Assembly: GCA_963827155.1 (NCBI GenBank)
Contig: CAWGZV010000002.1
Coordinates: 930,001-994,000, forward strand
Length of the DNA: 64,000 nucleotides
Origin: UTCFX2 sp963827155
Lineage (GTDB): Bacteria; Chloroflexota; Anaerolineae; Anaerolineales; UBA4823
Direction: 5' to 3'
Under the pieces are notes generated by a model. That model saw only the letters and a list, made by a program, of their open reading frames with translations, was not told the origin of the DNA and searched no databases. The position numbers and the translations under genes were made by a program. Shown here in pieces: positions 8,832 to 17,231 of this stretch; the first letter of the stretch is position 1; every line of letters starts with the position of its first letter.

Positions 8832-9894
8832 CATCATCTCAGGTGAAAACGGGCGGCTGCTCGTCGTCGATGACAACAAAGTCAACCGCCTGCTTCTATC
8901 GCGCGGCCTGGAGCAGCAAGGTCATACTGTGGCGACTGCGGAAAATGGACGCATGGCGCTCGAGATGCTCCATGCCGGCGCATACGACCTGCTCCTGCTC
9001 GATATCGAGATGCCGGAGATGGACGGCTTTCAAGTCCTCGAGCACGTGCTCGCCAACTCCGACCTGCGCACGATCCCGGTCATCGTCACTTCTGCCCTGG
9101 AAGGCATGGAGGCGGTCGTGCGCTGCATCGAGCTTGGCGCTGAAGATTACCTCCCGAAACCGCTCAATCCGGTGCTTCTGCGGGCGCGCATCAACGCCAG
9201 CCTGGAGAAAAAACGCCTGCGCGACCAGCAGCGAGAGCTGATCCGTAAATTTGCCACCAGCGAGGTCGCCGAAGATCTGCTGGTAAAGGGCTTCTCGCTC
9301 GGCGGACGGCTGGTCGAAGCCACAGTGATGTTCTCCGATATCCGCTCATTCACAACCATTGCCGAAAGCCAGTCGCCCGAGGCGATCATCGAGCTGCTGA
9401 ACACGTACTACACCCTGATGTTCGAAGCGATCGGCAACCACAGCGGGGTGGTCAACCAGATGCAAGGCGATGGGCTGATGTCCATTTTCGGCGCACCGGT
9501 GCCGCATCCCGATCACGCTCGCCAGGCAGTGCGGGCTTCCCTTGAGATGATCGAGCTGATCGAGCTCTTCAACCTGGACCAGACTGCCCAGGGCAAAGAC
9601 CCCATCCGGATTGGGATCGGGATTGCCTCCGGGAGGGTGGTTGCCGGCTACACCGGCACCAGCCATCGCGCGACCTACACCTGCGTGGGCGATACGGTCA
9701 ACCAGGCTGCCCGGCTGGAGGCGCACACCAAGGTCGTCGGAAAGCCAATCTTGATCGATGGCGTCGTTCAAGAGGCGTTGGGCGGCGAATTCCAGGTAGA
9801 ATCTGAAGGAGAAGTGGTTTTCAAAGGCAAGACGGTCGGCGTGCAGGTCTTCTCAGTCCCGATTGGGCAGATGGTTTCAAGTGGACGTCCATAG
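8824..9894 (+). CDS. Response regulator with class III nucleotide cyclase output domain
   Basis: Residues about 12-130 form a receiver domain (VVDDNKVNR, acceptor in LLDIEMPEMDG, Lys in YLPKPLNP). A linker helix leads to a class III adenylate/guanylate cyclase catalytic domain at about residues 165-330. Metal-binding aspartates are visible in FSDIRSFT and QGDGLMSIFG, and GDTVNQAARLE is present. The start ATGAGTAA overlaps the Hpt stop, so translation is probably coupled. The likely role is phosphorylation-controlled cyclic-nucleotide synthesis; whether ATP or GTP is used is not settled. The next gene has a cyclic-nucleotide-binding domain, consistent with a local messenger. Confidence 0.9.
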   Translation: MSNIISGENGRLLVVDDNKVNRLLLSRGLEQQGHTVATAENGRMALEMLHAGAYDLLLLDIEMPEMDGFQVLEHVLANSDLRTIPVIVTSALEGMEAVVRCIELGAEDYLPKPLNPVLLRARINASLEKKRLRDQQRELIRKFATSEVAEDLLVKGFSLGGRLVEATVMFSDIRSFTTIAESQSPEAIIELLNTYYTLMFEAIGNHSGVVNQMQGDGLMSIFGAPVPHPDHARQAVRASLEMIELIELFNLDQTAQGKDPIRIGIGIASGRVVAGYTGTSHRATYTCVGDTVNQAARLEAHTKVVGKPILIDGVVQEALGGEFQVESEGEVVFKGKTVGVQVFSVPIGQMVSSGRP

Positions 9895-11123
9895 CCTCAA
9901 GCAGGTCCCACTTTTTAACTCCGTTTCGCAAGATGAGCTCTACGAGCTTGCTTTGACGCTTTCTGAAAGGAAATTAGCCAGCGGAGAGTTCCTTATTCGT
10001 GAGGGCGGCATGCGATTCCTGCCTTTATGTGCTGCTCGAAGGCGAAGTCGAAGTGATTAAAGCCTACGGCGAACCGGGAGAGCGCCTTTTAGGCAGGCGC
10101 GGCGCAGGCACGATCTTTGGCGAGATGAGCATGTTCAGCGCCAAAGGCGGGCATACCGCCAGCGTGCGCTCTGCAACCCCCTTGCGCCTGGTTAAGGTCA
10201 AGCGGCGCCAGTTCGTCGAGCTGCTAAAACGCTACCCCGGGCTCACCATCGAGCTGGCGCGTCTGCTCTCCAAGCGCCTGGAAGAATCGGAAAACGCTAC
10301 CATCGAAGATTTACTGGTCAAGAACCGCGAGCTGGCAGATGCCTACAATGAGCTGCGGGAAGCCCAGGCTCAGATCATCGAAAAAGAAAAGCTCGAACAC
10401 GAGCTAGCCCTCGCCCGGCGCATCCAGGAGGACATCCTGCCGCACCAGCTGCCGGAAGCGGCGGGGATTGATTTTGGCGCTCTGATGGTCGCAGCCCGGG
10501 CAGTGGGAGGCGATTTCTTCGATATCATCCAGCTGGACCCGCACCGCATTGCAGTCGCGGTCGGCGACGTGTCCGACAAGGGAATGCCTGCGGCGCTCTT
10601 CATGTCGCTAACCTTCAGCCTGCTCAAGGTCGAAGCGTCGCGCCATAAAGAACCGCAATCCGTGCTCCTGGCGGTCAACAAACACCTGGCGGCGATGGAT
10701 ATCTCAAATATGTTCGTCACCGTCCTTTTCGGTGTGCTGGATACGGACCGGATGTCCTTCACCTACGCCCGCGCCGGCCATCCTTCCCCGATCTTGATTG
10801 GAGCGGATGGAGGAGCCCTGATCCTACCCACCATGCTCGGACAGCCGCTGGCGATTTTCGATGAGCCGGTCCTGGACGGCGGTGAGCTGATTATCCCTAA
10901 AGGCGGCGGGTTGCTGCTGTACAGCGACGGTTTGAGCGAGTTGGTCAATCCGGCTGGAGAGGATTTCTACGAGGTAGGTCTCTTGCCCGCTATTCAGACT
11001 CTGAGCCTCCTGGGCGCCCAGCCCTTCTGCGATCAGCTGTATCGAAAGCTGGAGGAATTCACCGGGAGTTCACCCGCCCAGGATGATGTAACGCTGGTCT
11101 GTATCAAAAATATTACCACTTGA
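9881..11123 (+). CDS. Cyclic-nucleotide-binding domain fused to SpoIIE/RsbU-type PP2C phosphatase
   Basis: The N-terminal 130 residues are a cNMP-binding domain (VPLFNSVSQDELYEL, then YVLLEGEVEV and GTIFGEMSMF). A coiled-coil linker precedes a PP2C/SpoIIE phosphatase domain with all metal motifs: GGDFFDI, GDVSDKG, ARAGHPSP, LLYSDGLSE and QDDVTLV. A frameshift near 10007 splits the cNMP domain. The uninterrupted frame for the rest runs from 9999. GTG at 9881 is preferred as start because it overlaps the cyclase stop; a TTG lies at 9863. Such phosphatases usually act on anti-sigma antagonists, but none is encoded nearby. Confidence 0.88.
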
Positions 11124-11723
11124 TGTGATCCGAAAAGAAGAAAACATCTGAAATCGCAGGATGTTTTCAATCATCTCTTCGACTTCGCACACTTCCTGAG
11201 CTATCTCCTCCGCCAGCCTTGCCAGCCCGCACAATTCCAGGCAGTCCCATTCGGATCCATTGCTGGAGATCAATAAGAATTCCGGGCGGTCCAGCAGGGT
11301 ATGCGGATCGGTGTCGATCAGCTCTAGCACTCTTCGGAAGAAACCCGACGGTGATCCTTTCAGCGCGTACCGCCGCTCCAGTGCAGGAAAACCAATATCC
11401 AGCCCGCTTTTTTGGAACAAGCGTTGGATCCAGTTCTTTTGGAACAATCTTTGGATCCAGTTCTTGCTGCCGATCCGCAGCTCACAGTTTTCCAGGTTGT
11501 TGACCGCCGATCTGACCTCCAGCCGTAAATAAAATTGCCCACCTTCGGCATTCGAGACCCATTCCTGATACACGCATACCGAGACGTAGCGACCCTGGTA
11601 GATCCACCGAAGCTCCGCGATGAGCACATCCCCCCGCGTCTCGCTGATAAAGGTCCGGAATTCCAATCCGGTTGCCGGCGCCAGGTCCACCATGGCTTCG
11701 TCGATGATTTGCCTGTCAATCAT
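11070..11723 (-). CDS. Hypothetical protein
   Basis: A 217-residue protein of no recognised family, convergent with the phosphatase gene and overlapping its 3' end by about 54 nt. No signal peptide or membrane segment is seen. The N-terminal half is predicted beta-rich (FRTFISETRGDVLIAELRW) and the C-terminal part helical. A 9-residue segment (KNWIQRLFQ) is present twice in tandem. The last 20 residues overlap the neighbouring gene and may be a readthrough artefact. The start has a GAGGTCGAG ribosome-site-like sequence just upstream. Confidence 0.6.
   Translation of the reverse strand: MIDRQIIDEAMVDLAPATGLEFRTFISETRGDVLIAELRWIYQGRYVSVCVYQEWVSNAEGGQFYLRLEVRSAVNNLENCELRIGSKNWIQRLFQKNWIQRLFQKSGLDIGFPALERRYALKGSPSGFFRRVLELIDTDPHTLLDRPEFLLISSNGSEWDCLELCGLARLAEEIAQEVCEVEEMIENILRFQMFSSFRITSSGNIFDTDQRYIILGG
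11412..11465 (-). repeat. 27-bp tandem duplication inside hypothetical gene
   Basis: Two 27-bp copies (11412-11438 and 11439-11465) differ at only a few positions. On the minus strand they encode two consecutive KNWIQRLFQ units. This is a recent in-frame duplication. Confidence 0.8.
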
Positions 11724-11965
11724 CTCGACCTCCTCTCAGCGCGGTCGAATACCCATACCATTGCCGTATTTTGGAGCTTGCCCTCTCGCTCTGCCGCTTC
11801 ATTTCCAGCCACCCTTCGAGTGATGCGCTTACCAAAAAACAAGCCTGTCGGCTGCTTCGTGACCTTGAAACCCAGCTGAACCCGGAAGAATTTGGCTTAA
11901 TCGAAAGCCATCAGACTGCATCGACCTTCCGGGAGATATTCCACCTTGTCCAGCAGGCGATTTGA

Positions 11966-12269
11966 TTTAGCCGAATTGAAGCAGGCAATCTGAAATCAGG
12001 CGAATTGCAGCAGGCGAATTGCAGCAGCAGAATTGAAGCAGACAAAGCCGCGATAATGACCGGTCCAGTACTCGGCTTTATGGTTAATTCCCTACTCATA
12101 TAGGTGGAGTATACTGACCCAGCCCCAAAACAGGTTAGCTAAAGAATTCCTGACAGATGTGCTGCACCAGGCGGTCCCATCCTTTGGAGCATGTCTGTTG
12201 GATGTCAGATGAGGGAGGTTAAATTCCGTTTTCTGACGCCAGAACCAATCCGAAGTTGACACTTATGAT
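11966..12269. other. Non-coding gap with degenerate 15-17 bp direct repeats
   Basis: No convincing gene is present. Between about 11970 and 12045 short units of the form GGCGAATTGCAGCA or GAATTGAAGCAG recur at irregular spacing. The remainder is unremarkable leader sequence before the second phosphatase gene. Confidence 0.4.
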
Positions 12270-12310
12270 ATGCCAGATTTCAACCTTTGCGATTATACGG
12301 AGCAGTTTAA

Positions 12311-13063
12311 TTGGATTATCTGGAGCCCTTCATCTCAACTTTGCACCCATCCGATCCAGCTTCGCCCGCCGTGAGCGGCTATTTCGAATGGCAGAATAAG
12401 CACCGAACCAAAGATTTCGTCCCCTGTGCAGATGACGATATCGATTTGCGGACCTATTTCCTTAATCTGCATGCAAATGGTATGGATATGAATGCCATCA
12501 AGGAAATCGCCGCTGCGCTCCAAAGCTATTATCGTTGGGCGCTCATCGAAGGAGTCATTACGAAAAATCCTTTTGACGAATACGACCTTCTGCAGCCGAT
12601 CACCGGTATGGATCATATCGAGAAAATCCAGCAGGCATCGATCAGCGATTTGATTAACCTTGATGAAGAGAAGCTGCGCGCCCTCCATCAAATTGTCGAA
12701 CAGCTTATCAGCTCTGTAGACATCCAGAGCGCTCTCAACAGCACCTTAAGCACTTTGCTCGAGGTGATGCATTTAAAGGCAGGGTGGGTTTCCATGCACA
12801 GCGAATATCTGCAAGGCCTGACCACCTATGGCGATCCACCTCCACACGGTTTCGTGCTGGCTGCAGCTTGCGGCCTGCCGCCTGGGTTGGAGCGCGACAA
12901 TCGCCGCTTCCTTCGCCAGCCGCCAGCCTGCCGTTGCCAGGCGCTGCTTATAGAATCGCGCCTCACCCAACCGATTAATATCGTCGAATGCACCCGATTA
13001 AGAACTCTTTCGATCATGAAGGTGACAACCAGGGACTGCGATTTCACGCCACCGTGCCCCTGA
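12311..13063 (+). CDS. PP2C phosphatase 2, N-terminal piece: recombinase core-binding-like domain plus GAF
   Basis: Residues about 20-100 resemble the SAM-like core-binding domain of tyrosine recombinases: a helix ending YFLNLHANG, then IKEIAAALQSYYRWALIEG and ITKNPFDEY, closely following the usual spacing of that domain. No recombinase catalytic domain follows. A GAF domain begins near residue 140 and is cut near 12985. The frame opens at a TTG directly after a stop. A more natural start is ATG 12270 (MPDFNLCDYTEQF) with one indel near 12306 joining the two. No transmembrane segment is visible. Confidence 0.7.
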   Translation: MDYLEPFISTLHPSDPASPAVSGYFEWQNKHRTKDFVPCADDDIDLRTYFLNLHANGMDMNAIKEIAAALQSYYRWALIEGVITKNPFDEYDLLQPITGMDHIEKIQQASISDLINLDEEKLRALHQIVEQLISSVDIQSALNSTLSTLLEVMHLKAGWVSMHSEYLQGLTTYGDPPPHGFVLAAACGLPPGLERDNRRFLRQPPACRCQALLIESRLTQPINIVECTRLRTLSIMKVTTRDCDFTPPCP

Positions 13064-13950
13064 TTTCTAATGGCAAGCCGCTCGGTCTGATCAACGTTGC
13101 AGCCTCGGAATGGCAGATGCTGACCCAAGAAGATTTGCACTTCCTATCTACGGTCAGCACCCGCCTTGTTGCAGCCCTGGAGCGGGCTCATTACTACGAG
13201 GTCGCAGAGAGCCGACGGATTCTGCTTGAAAAAGAGCTCGTGATCGCTGGCGAAGTCCAGGCTGGGCTTATGCCGGCTAGTTTGCCGGAAATACCTGGTT
13301 ATGACCTTGCTTACGTCTGGCAGCCAGCCCGCGGGATTGCCGGCGATTTTTACAATATCTTCCCATTGAATGACGGCAGGTGGGGGATTCTAATAGGGGA
13401 TGTGGCAGATAAAGGCGCCGCAGCAGCGATGTACATGGCGATGGTCAACAGCCTCATCCTGGCTGGGGCGCTCCGCTCGCGCAGCCCAGCGGCAGTGTTG
13501 AACGAGGTCAACCAGACGCTTCTCCGCCAGGCTGTCTCACTGATTTATGTCACTGTTTTTCTGGCAGTGATTGATCCAATCGATCATTCGATGCGCTACG
13601 CAAATGCCGGTCATAATCCACCGATAGTGCGGAGCGCAGGCGGGAGGTTGGTTCAGCTGAAAAATACGGGCAGCGTGCTCGGGGTCTTCGATGACCTCCA
13701 ATTAGGCGAAGAGTCCATCACGTTGAACTCTGGCGACGCGGTTCTATTGTATACCGATGGTGTGACTGAAGCCTTTCATTCCTCTAATCGAGACGATGAA
13801 TATGGCCCTGAACGCCTGTCGGCTTCATTCTCCGCTGCGTCGGGGCAAGCCAGGGAATTACTCAGCCAGATTGAGGCTGATTTCCGTGCCTTTACCGATG
13901 ATGAGCCTCTGATGGATGATGTCACTTTAATGGTGCTCAAAAAAGGATAA
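12988..13950 (+). CDS. PP2C phosphatase 2, C-terminal piece: GAF end and SpoIIE-type phosphatase
   Basis: This completes the GAF domain (ATVPLISNGKPLGLINVAA) and continues through a short helix to a complete SpoIIE/RsbU phosphatase domain: AGDFYNIF, GDVADKG, ANAGHNPP, LLYTDGVTEA and MDDVTLMVL. It is the second such phosphatase in 5 kb and presumably acts in a related partner-switching pathway. It lacks the cNMP domain of its neighbour and carries the recombinase-like domain instead, so inputs differ. Confidence 0.88.
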   Translation: MHPIKNSFDHEGDNQGLRFHATVPLISNGKPLGLINVAASEWQMLTQEDLHFLSTVSTRLVAALERAHYYEVAESRRILLEKELVIAGEVQAGLMPASLPEIPGYDLAYVWQPARGIAGDFYNIFPLNDGRWGILIGDVADKGAAAAMYMAMVNSLILAGALRSRSPAAVLNEVNQTLLRQAVSLIYVTVFLAVIDPIDHSMRYANAGHNPPIVRSAGGRLVQLKNTGSVLGVFDDLQLGEESITLNSGDAVLLYTDGVTEAFHSSNRDDEYGPERLSASFSAASGQARELLSQIEADFRAFTDDEPLMDDVTLMVLKKG

Positions 13951-13972
13951 ATCCAGCGACTATTATTACCCG

Positions 13973-14002
13973 TTGAATATCAATTAGATAGACAATTATA
14001 AA
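13973..14002 (+). promoter_or_regulatory. Putative sigma70-type promoter for the DUF5661 gene
   Basis: TTGAAT at 13973 and TATAAA at 13997 are separated by 18 nt. The region is AT-rich and lies 119 nt upstream of the next start codon. A small inverted repeat (ATCTCG/CGAGAT) follows in the leader near 14026-14043. Confidence 0.4.
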
Positions 14003-14120
14003 ATACCGAATTTACTCCGGATTAATCTCGTGATATGCGAGATAATTGGAGAAAATTCAGCACTGGACCCTTTTCGAATAGATCAGGTCGTCCAAAAAAA
14101 ATCATTATTGGAGGAATCGC

Positions 14121-14399
14121 ATGGGTTCGGGAAAACAATTCGATCAGGCAGCAGCCAGGCGCATCGGCGACCAGTTGAAAGTCGATTGGAATAAAATCGA
14201 TCTTGAGCAGTTCCGGATGGGACTGGCGGTAGAGCTGGAACATGGCTTGCGCAGCCCAGAGACGAACGTGACGAACGATGATGAGTTGACCACCGGAAAG
14301 ATCGCCCTGGCGCATTTATATGAATTTCCGGATTATTACACCCGGCTGGATCAGCTTGAAAAAGAAGCCGACCTGTACTGGGCTCAAAAACCGGATTAA
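14121..14399 (+). CDS. DUF5661 family protein
   Basis: A 92-residue soluble protein whose central sequence (DLEQFRMGLAVELEHG, TNVTNDDELTTGKIALAHL, EFPDYYTRL) matches my recollection of the DUF5661 family. A GGAGG ribosome site sits 7 nt before the ATG. Function is unknown. The 3' end just touches the convergent uvrA2 gene. Confidence 0.8.
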   Translation: MGSGKQFDQAAARRIGDQLKVDWNKIDLEQFRMGLAVELEHGLRSPETNVTNDDELTTGKIALAHLYEFPDYYTRLDQLEKEADLYWAQKPD

Positions 14400-15496
14400 A
14401 TCAATCCTTCCTTCAAAAACTTACCGGTGTACGAGCCTGGGGTTGCCGCGATCGCTTCTGGCGGACCTTCAGCGATGACCTTTCCGCCGCCGGCGCCGCC
14501 TTCCGGCCCCAGGTCGATCACCCAATCGGCGGTCTTCACCAGCTCCAGGTTGTGCTCGATCACGATCACGCTGTTCCCAGCCTCGACCAGGCGCTGCAAC
14601 ACCTCCAGCAGGCGGCTGATATCCGCCAGATGCAGACCGGTTGTCGGCTCGTCGAGCAGGTACAGCGTCCGCCTCATCATCCGCTTCCCAAGCTCCTTCG
14701 CCAGCTTGACGCGCTGCGCCTCGCCGCCCGAGAGCGTGGTGGCAGGCTGCCCGAGCTGCAGGTAGCCCAGCCCAACATCGATGAGCAACTGCAGCCTGGA
14801 GTTTACGGCAGGCAGCTCGCTGAATACTTCCAGCGCTTCTTCGACCGTCATCTCGAGCACCTCGGCGATATCGAGGTCGCGGAAATGCACCTCCAGGATC
14901 TCTCTCCGGTAGCGTCTGCCCTTGCATACCGGGCAGCGCACTTCCACATCCGGCAGAAAATGCATAGGAACTCTCAACACCCCGCTCCCCTCGCAGCGCT
15001 CGCAGCGCCCTCCCGGTAGGTTGAATGAGAAATTTTGCGCCTTCAGGCCGCCTCGCAGGGCATCTGGTGTCCTTGCAAATGCTTCCCGGATTGGGGTGAA
15101 GACCTCTGCGTACGTTGCCGCGTTCGAACGCGGCAGGCGCCCAAGCGGGTCCTGGTCGATGGTGATGACCCGATCGATCTGCTCGAATCCTTCGATCCAG
15201 TCGTGTTCTCCAACCGCTTCGTCAGACCTCACAACTTTGCTCGAGTCGCTCTTCCTTTGACGCAGACCGCGTTCGAGCACATCGAAAATCAGCGAAGACT
15301 TGCCCGAGCCAGAGACGCCGGTCACCGCCAGCAGCATGTTCAGCGGCAGCCGGACGGTGATGTCCTTGAGGTTGTGATGCCGCGCCCCGTGAACCACTAC
15401 CGATGCCTCTCGGGGAGCGCCCCTGCGCTGCGGAAGGGGGATCTGGCTTTTTCGAGCAAGATATCGCGCCGGTGACCGAAGCGGGGTTCTCAGCAA
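14396..15496 (-). CDS. UvrA-like ATPase (class II), C-terminal piece
   Basis: This is the second ABC half of a UvrA-type protein. It contains Walker A GVSGSGKSS, a zinc-binding region with CERCEGSG and CPVCKGRRYRRE, the signature TLSGGEAQR, and Walker B region LYLLDEPTTGL. It joins the next feature at a one-base shift near 15468. The first true residues after the join are RYLARKSQIPL. Complete, the protein is about 850 residues, shorter than canonical UvrA (about 940). Confidence 0.88.
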   Translation of the reverse strand: MLRTPLRSPARYLARKSQIPLPQRRGAPREASVVVHGARHHNLKDITVRLPLNMLLAVTGVSGSGKSSLIFDVLERGLRQRKSDSSKVVRSDEAVGEHDWIEGFEQIDRVITIDQDPLGRLPRSNAATYAEVFTPIREAFARTPDALRGGLKAQNFSFNLPGGRCERCEGSGVLRVPMHFLPDVEVRCPVCKGRRYRREILEVHFRDLDIAEVLEMTVEEALEVFSELPAVNSRLQLLIDVGLGYLQLGQPATTLSGGEAQRVKLAKELGKRMMRRTLYLLDEPTTGLHLADISRLLEVLQRLVEAGNSVIVIEHNLELVKTADWVIDLGPEGGAGGGKVIAEGPPEAIAATPGSYTGKFLKEGLI

Positions 15497-17051
15497 TCAA
15501 TTCTGGCGTTCCGGCTGCCACGACCTCCCCTCCGTGCCTGCCGGCGCCTGGACCGAAGTCAATTACATAGTCCGCCGCTGCGATCACTTCAAGGTCGTGT
15601 TCGATGACCAGCACTGTGTTGCCCAGGTCGCGCAGCTGCTTTAGCACCTCGATCAAGCGCCGGGTGTCTCGAGAATGGAGCCCGATCGTCGGCTCATCCA
15701 AGATGTACAGCAGCCCGCTCAGACTCGAGCCGAGCAGCGCTGCCAGCCTCAAGCGCTGCGCTTCCCCAGCCGAGATCGACGGCGAAGGGCGTTCTATCGT
15801 CAGGTAGCCGGCCCCCACCTGCACCAACCGCCGGATTCGCTCTTGCAGGTCCGCCAGCAGGGGTGCAGCGATGCTTTTCTCCTCCAAGGTGAGGGCTGCA
15901 GCGCCCATTTGTATCTCGTATTCTTTAAAGCGCATTCGATCACTTTCATAATTCTGGCTATGCGCACTTAAAAGTCTATCCAGCCATTCCCTTAAAGCCT
16001 CCAGCGTCAGCCCTGAGAGCTCGACGATCCCTTTCCCCAGCACCCGCACCTCCCGGCTCTCGCTTTTCAGGCGGCTCCCTTCACAATCCGGGCAGCGATC
16101 CGTCCTCAGGAATTCCTCCAGCTTATCCCGGTAGCCTTCATCGTGCTGGTGCTCCGAAAGGTGCCCGGCATAGCGCCGCAGCAGGTTTGTGGCTATGCCT
16201 TCGAAGCGCCCCTGGCGCACGGTTTTCGGAGGCTCGGTATTCGGGAAGTGACTGCGGAAGCGAGGACTTTCGACCCCGTTGTAAAGCAGGTCGCGCAGCG
16301 CCGGATTGAAATCCTTTACAGCAAGGTCTGGATCGAATTCCAAACCGTAGTATTCGGCGGCGGCTTTAAGCGTCGCGCTGTGAAAGGCGATCATCGGCGC
16401 CAGCCAGCCGGCTACCGCCCCTTCCTGGAGGCTCTTCTGCTCGTCAACCAGGCGGTGAATGTCGACTTGCTGGAGCGTCCCCAACCCGGTGCAGGTGGGA
16501 CAGGCGCCTTCGGGTTTATTAAACGAAAAATGGGCCATGCTGAGCACCGAAATCCTGGCGCCGCAGTGCGGGCAGGGATACCACTCATCCAGACCGTGCT
16601 CATCCGCTTCGGATTCACCTTCCCAGCTGGCAGTGGAAGGGTCGTAAAAAGGCGGGACATCTTTTCCGCAGCGCGGGCAGGGACGGTGACCCAGCCGGGC
16701 GAACAGGATCCGCAGGTAAGTATAGACCTCGGTGGAGGTGCCGACCGTTGAGCGCGGGCTGCGGTTGGTCAGGTTCTGGTCCACGCTGATCGCTGGCGAA
16801 AGCCCCGAGATGAAATCGACCGGCGGCTTCGACAGCCCAAATGTCACCATCCCGATCGATTCCATGTACTGGCGCAGGCTCTCTTTGAACAGGATGTCGA
16901 AGCCCAGCGTCGATTTACCCGAACCGGAAACTCCGCTCAGCACCACCAGCTTCCCCTTGGGGATCTCGAGTGAGATATTTTTCAGGTTGTGCAGCCTGGC
17001 GCCGCGCACCATGATCACGTCTGGCGGCAGTCTGCCTTCTGTTTTGACCAT
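15222..17051 (-). CDS. UvrA-like ATPase (class II), N-terminal piece
   Basis: This is the first ABC half: Walker A GVSGSGKSTLG, the motif RQYMESIGMVTFGL, zinc-type Cys pairs (CPRCGK, CPHCGA), signature SISAGEAQR, and LYILDEPTIGLHSRD. The sequence after Walker A and the length point to UvrA2-type proteins, which lack the UvrB-binding region and are often linked to antibiotic or DNA-adduct tolerance, rather than housekeeping UvrA. True coding in this frame ends near 15468; the remainder to 15222 is out of frame. No uvrB or uvrC is nearby. The start ATG at 17051 follows GGAGGT with unusually long spacing (about 13 nt). Confidence 0.88.
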   Translation of the reverse strand: MVKTEGRLPPDVIMVRGARLHNLKNISLEIPKGKLVVLSGVSGSGKSTLGFDILFKESLRQYMESIGMVTFGLSKPPVDFISGLSPAISVDQNLTNRSPRSTVGTSTEVYTYLRILFARLGHRPCPRCGKDVPPFYDPSTASWEGESEADEHGLDEWYPCPHCGARISVLSMAHFSFNKPEGACPTCTGLGTLQQVDIHRLVDEQKSLQEGAVAGWLAPMIAFHSATLKAAAEYYGLEFDPDLAVKDFNPALRDLLYNGVESPRFRSHFPNTEPPKTVRQGRFEGIATNLLRRYAGHLSEHQHDEGYRDKLEEFLRTDRCPDCEGSRLKSESREVRVLGKGIVELSGLTLEALREWLDRLLSAHSQNYESDRMRFKEYEIQMGAAALTLEEKSIAAPLLADLQERIRRLVQVGAGYLTIERPSPSISAGEAQRLRLAALLGSSLSGLLYILDEPTIGLHSRDTRRLIEVLKQLRDLGNTVLVIEHDLEVIAAADYVIDFGPGAGRHGGEVVAAGTPELIAENPASVTGAISCSKKPDPPSAAQGRSPRGIGSGSRGAASQPQGHHRPAAAEHAAGGDRRLWLGQVFADFRCARTRSASKEERLEQSCEV

Positions 17052-17079
17052 CGTTTCGGGTGTTACCTCCGCTGAAGAG

Positions 17080-17088
17080 ATTTTATCA
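17080..17088 (-). promoter_or_regulatory. Extended -10 promoter for uvrA2-like gene
   Basis: On the minus strand the bases read TGATAAAAT, an extended -10 element, 29 nt upstream of the start codon with a GGAGGT ribosome site in between. Confidence 0.45.
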
Positions 17089-17231
17089 TTCGGCAGTATT
17101 CCACCACATGGGCTTCCTTAGAAATCATTCGCGATCGTCTGGCAGTCAATCTGTAGTATTATCTCAGTTTCAAGGTTGAGTTATGATTCGGAACGCCCAC
17201 AGCTCAGATATCCTCAGATTGGAGGGTTTTA

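Noticed and set aside
11771..11965. 64-residue open frame between the hypothetical gene and the second phosphatase
   Set aside because: It has only a TTG start, no ribosome site and no recognisable family or clear compositional signal.
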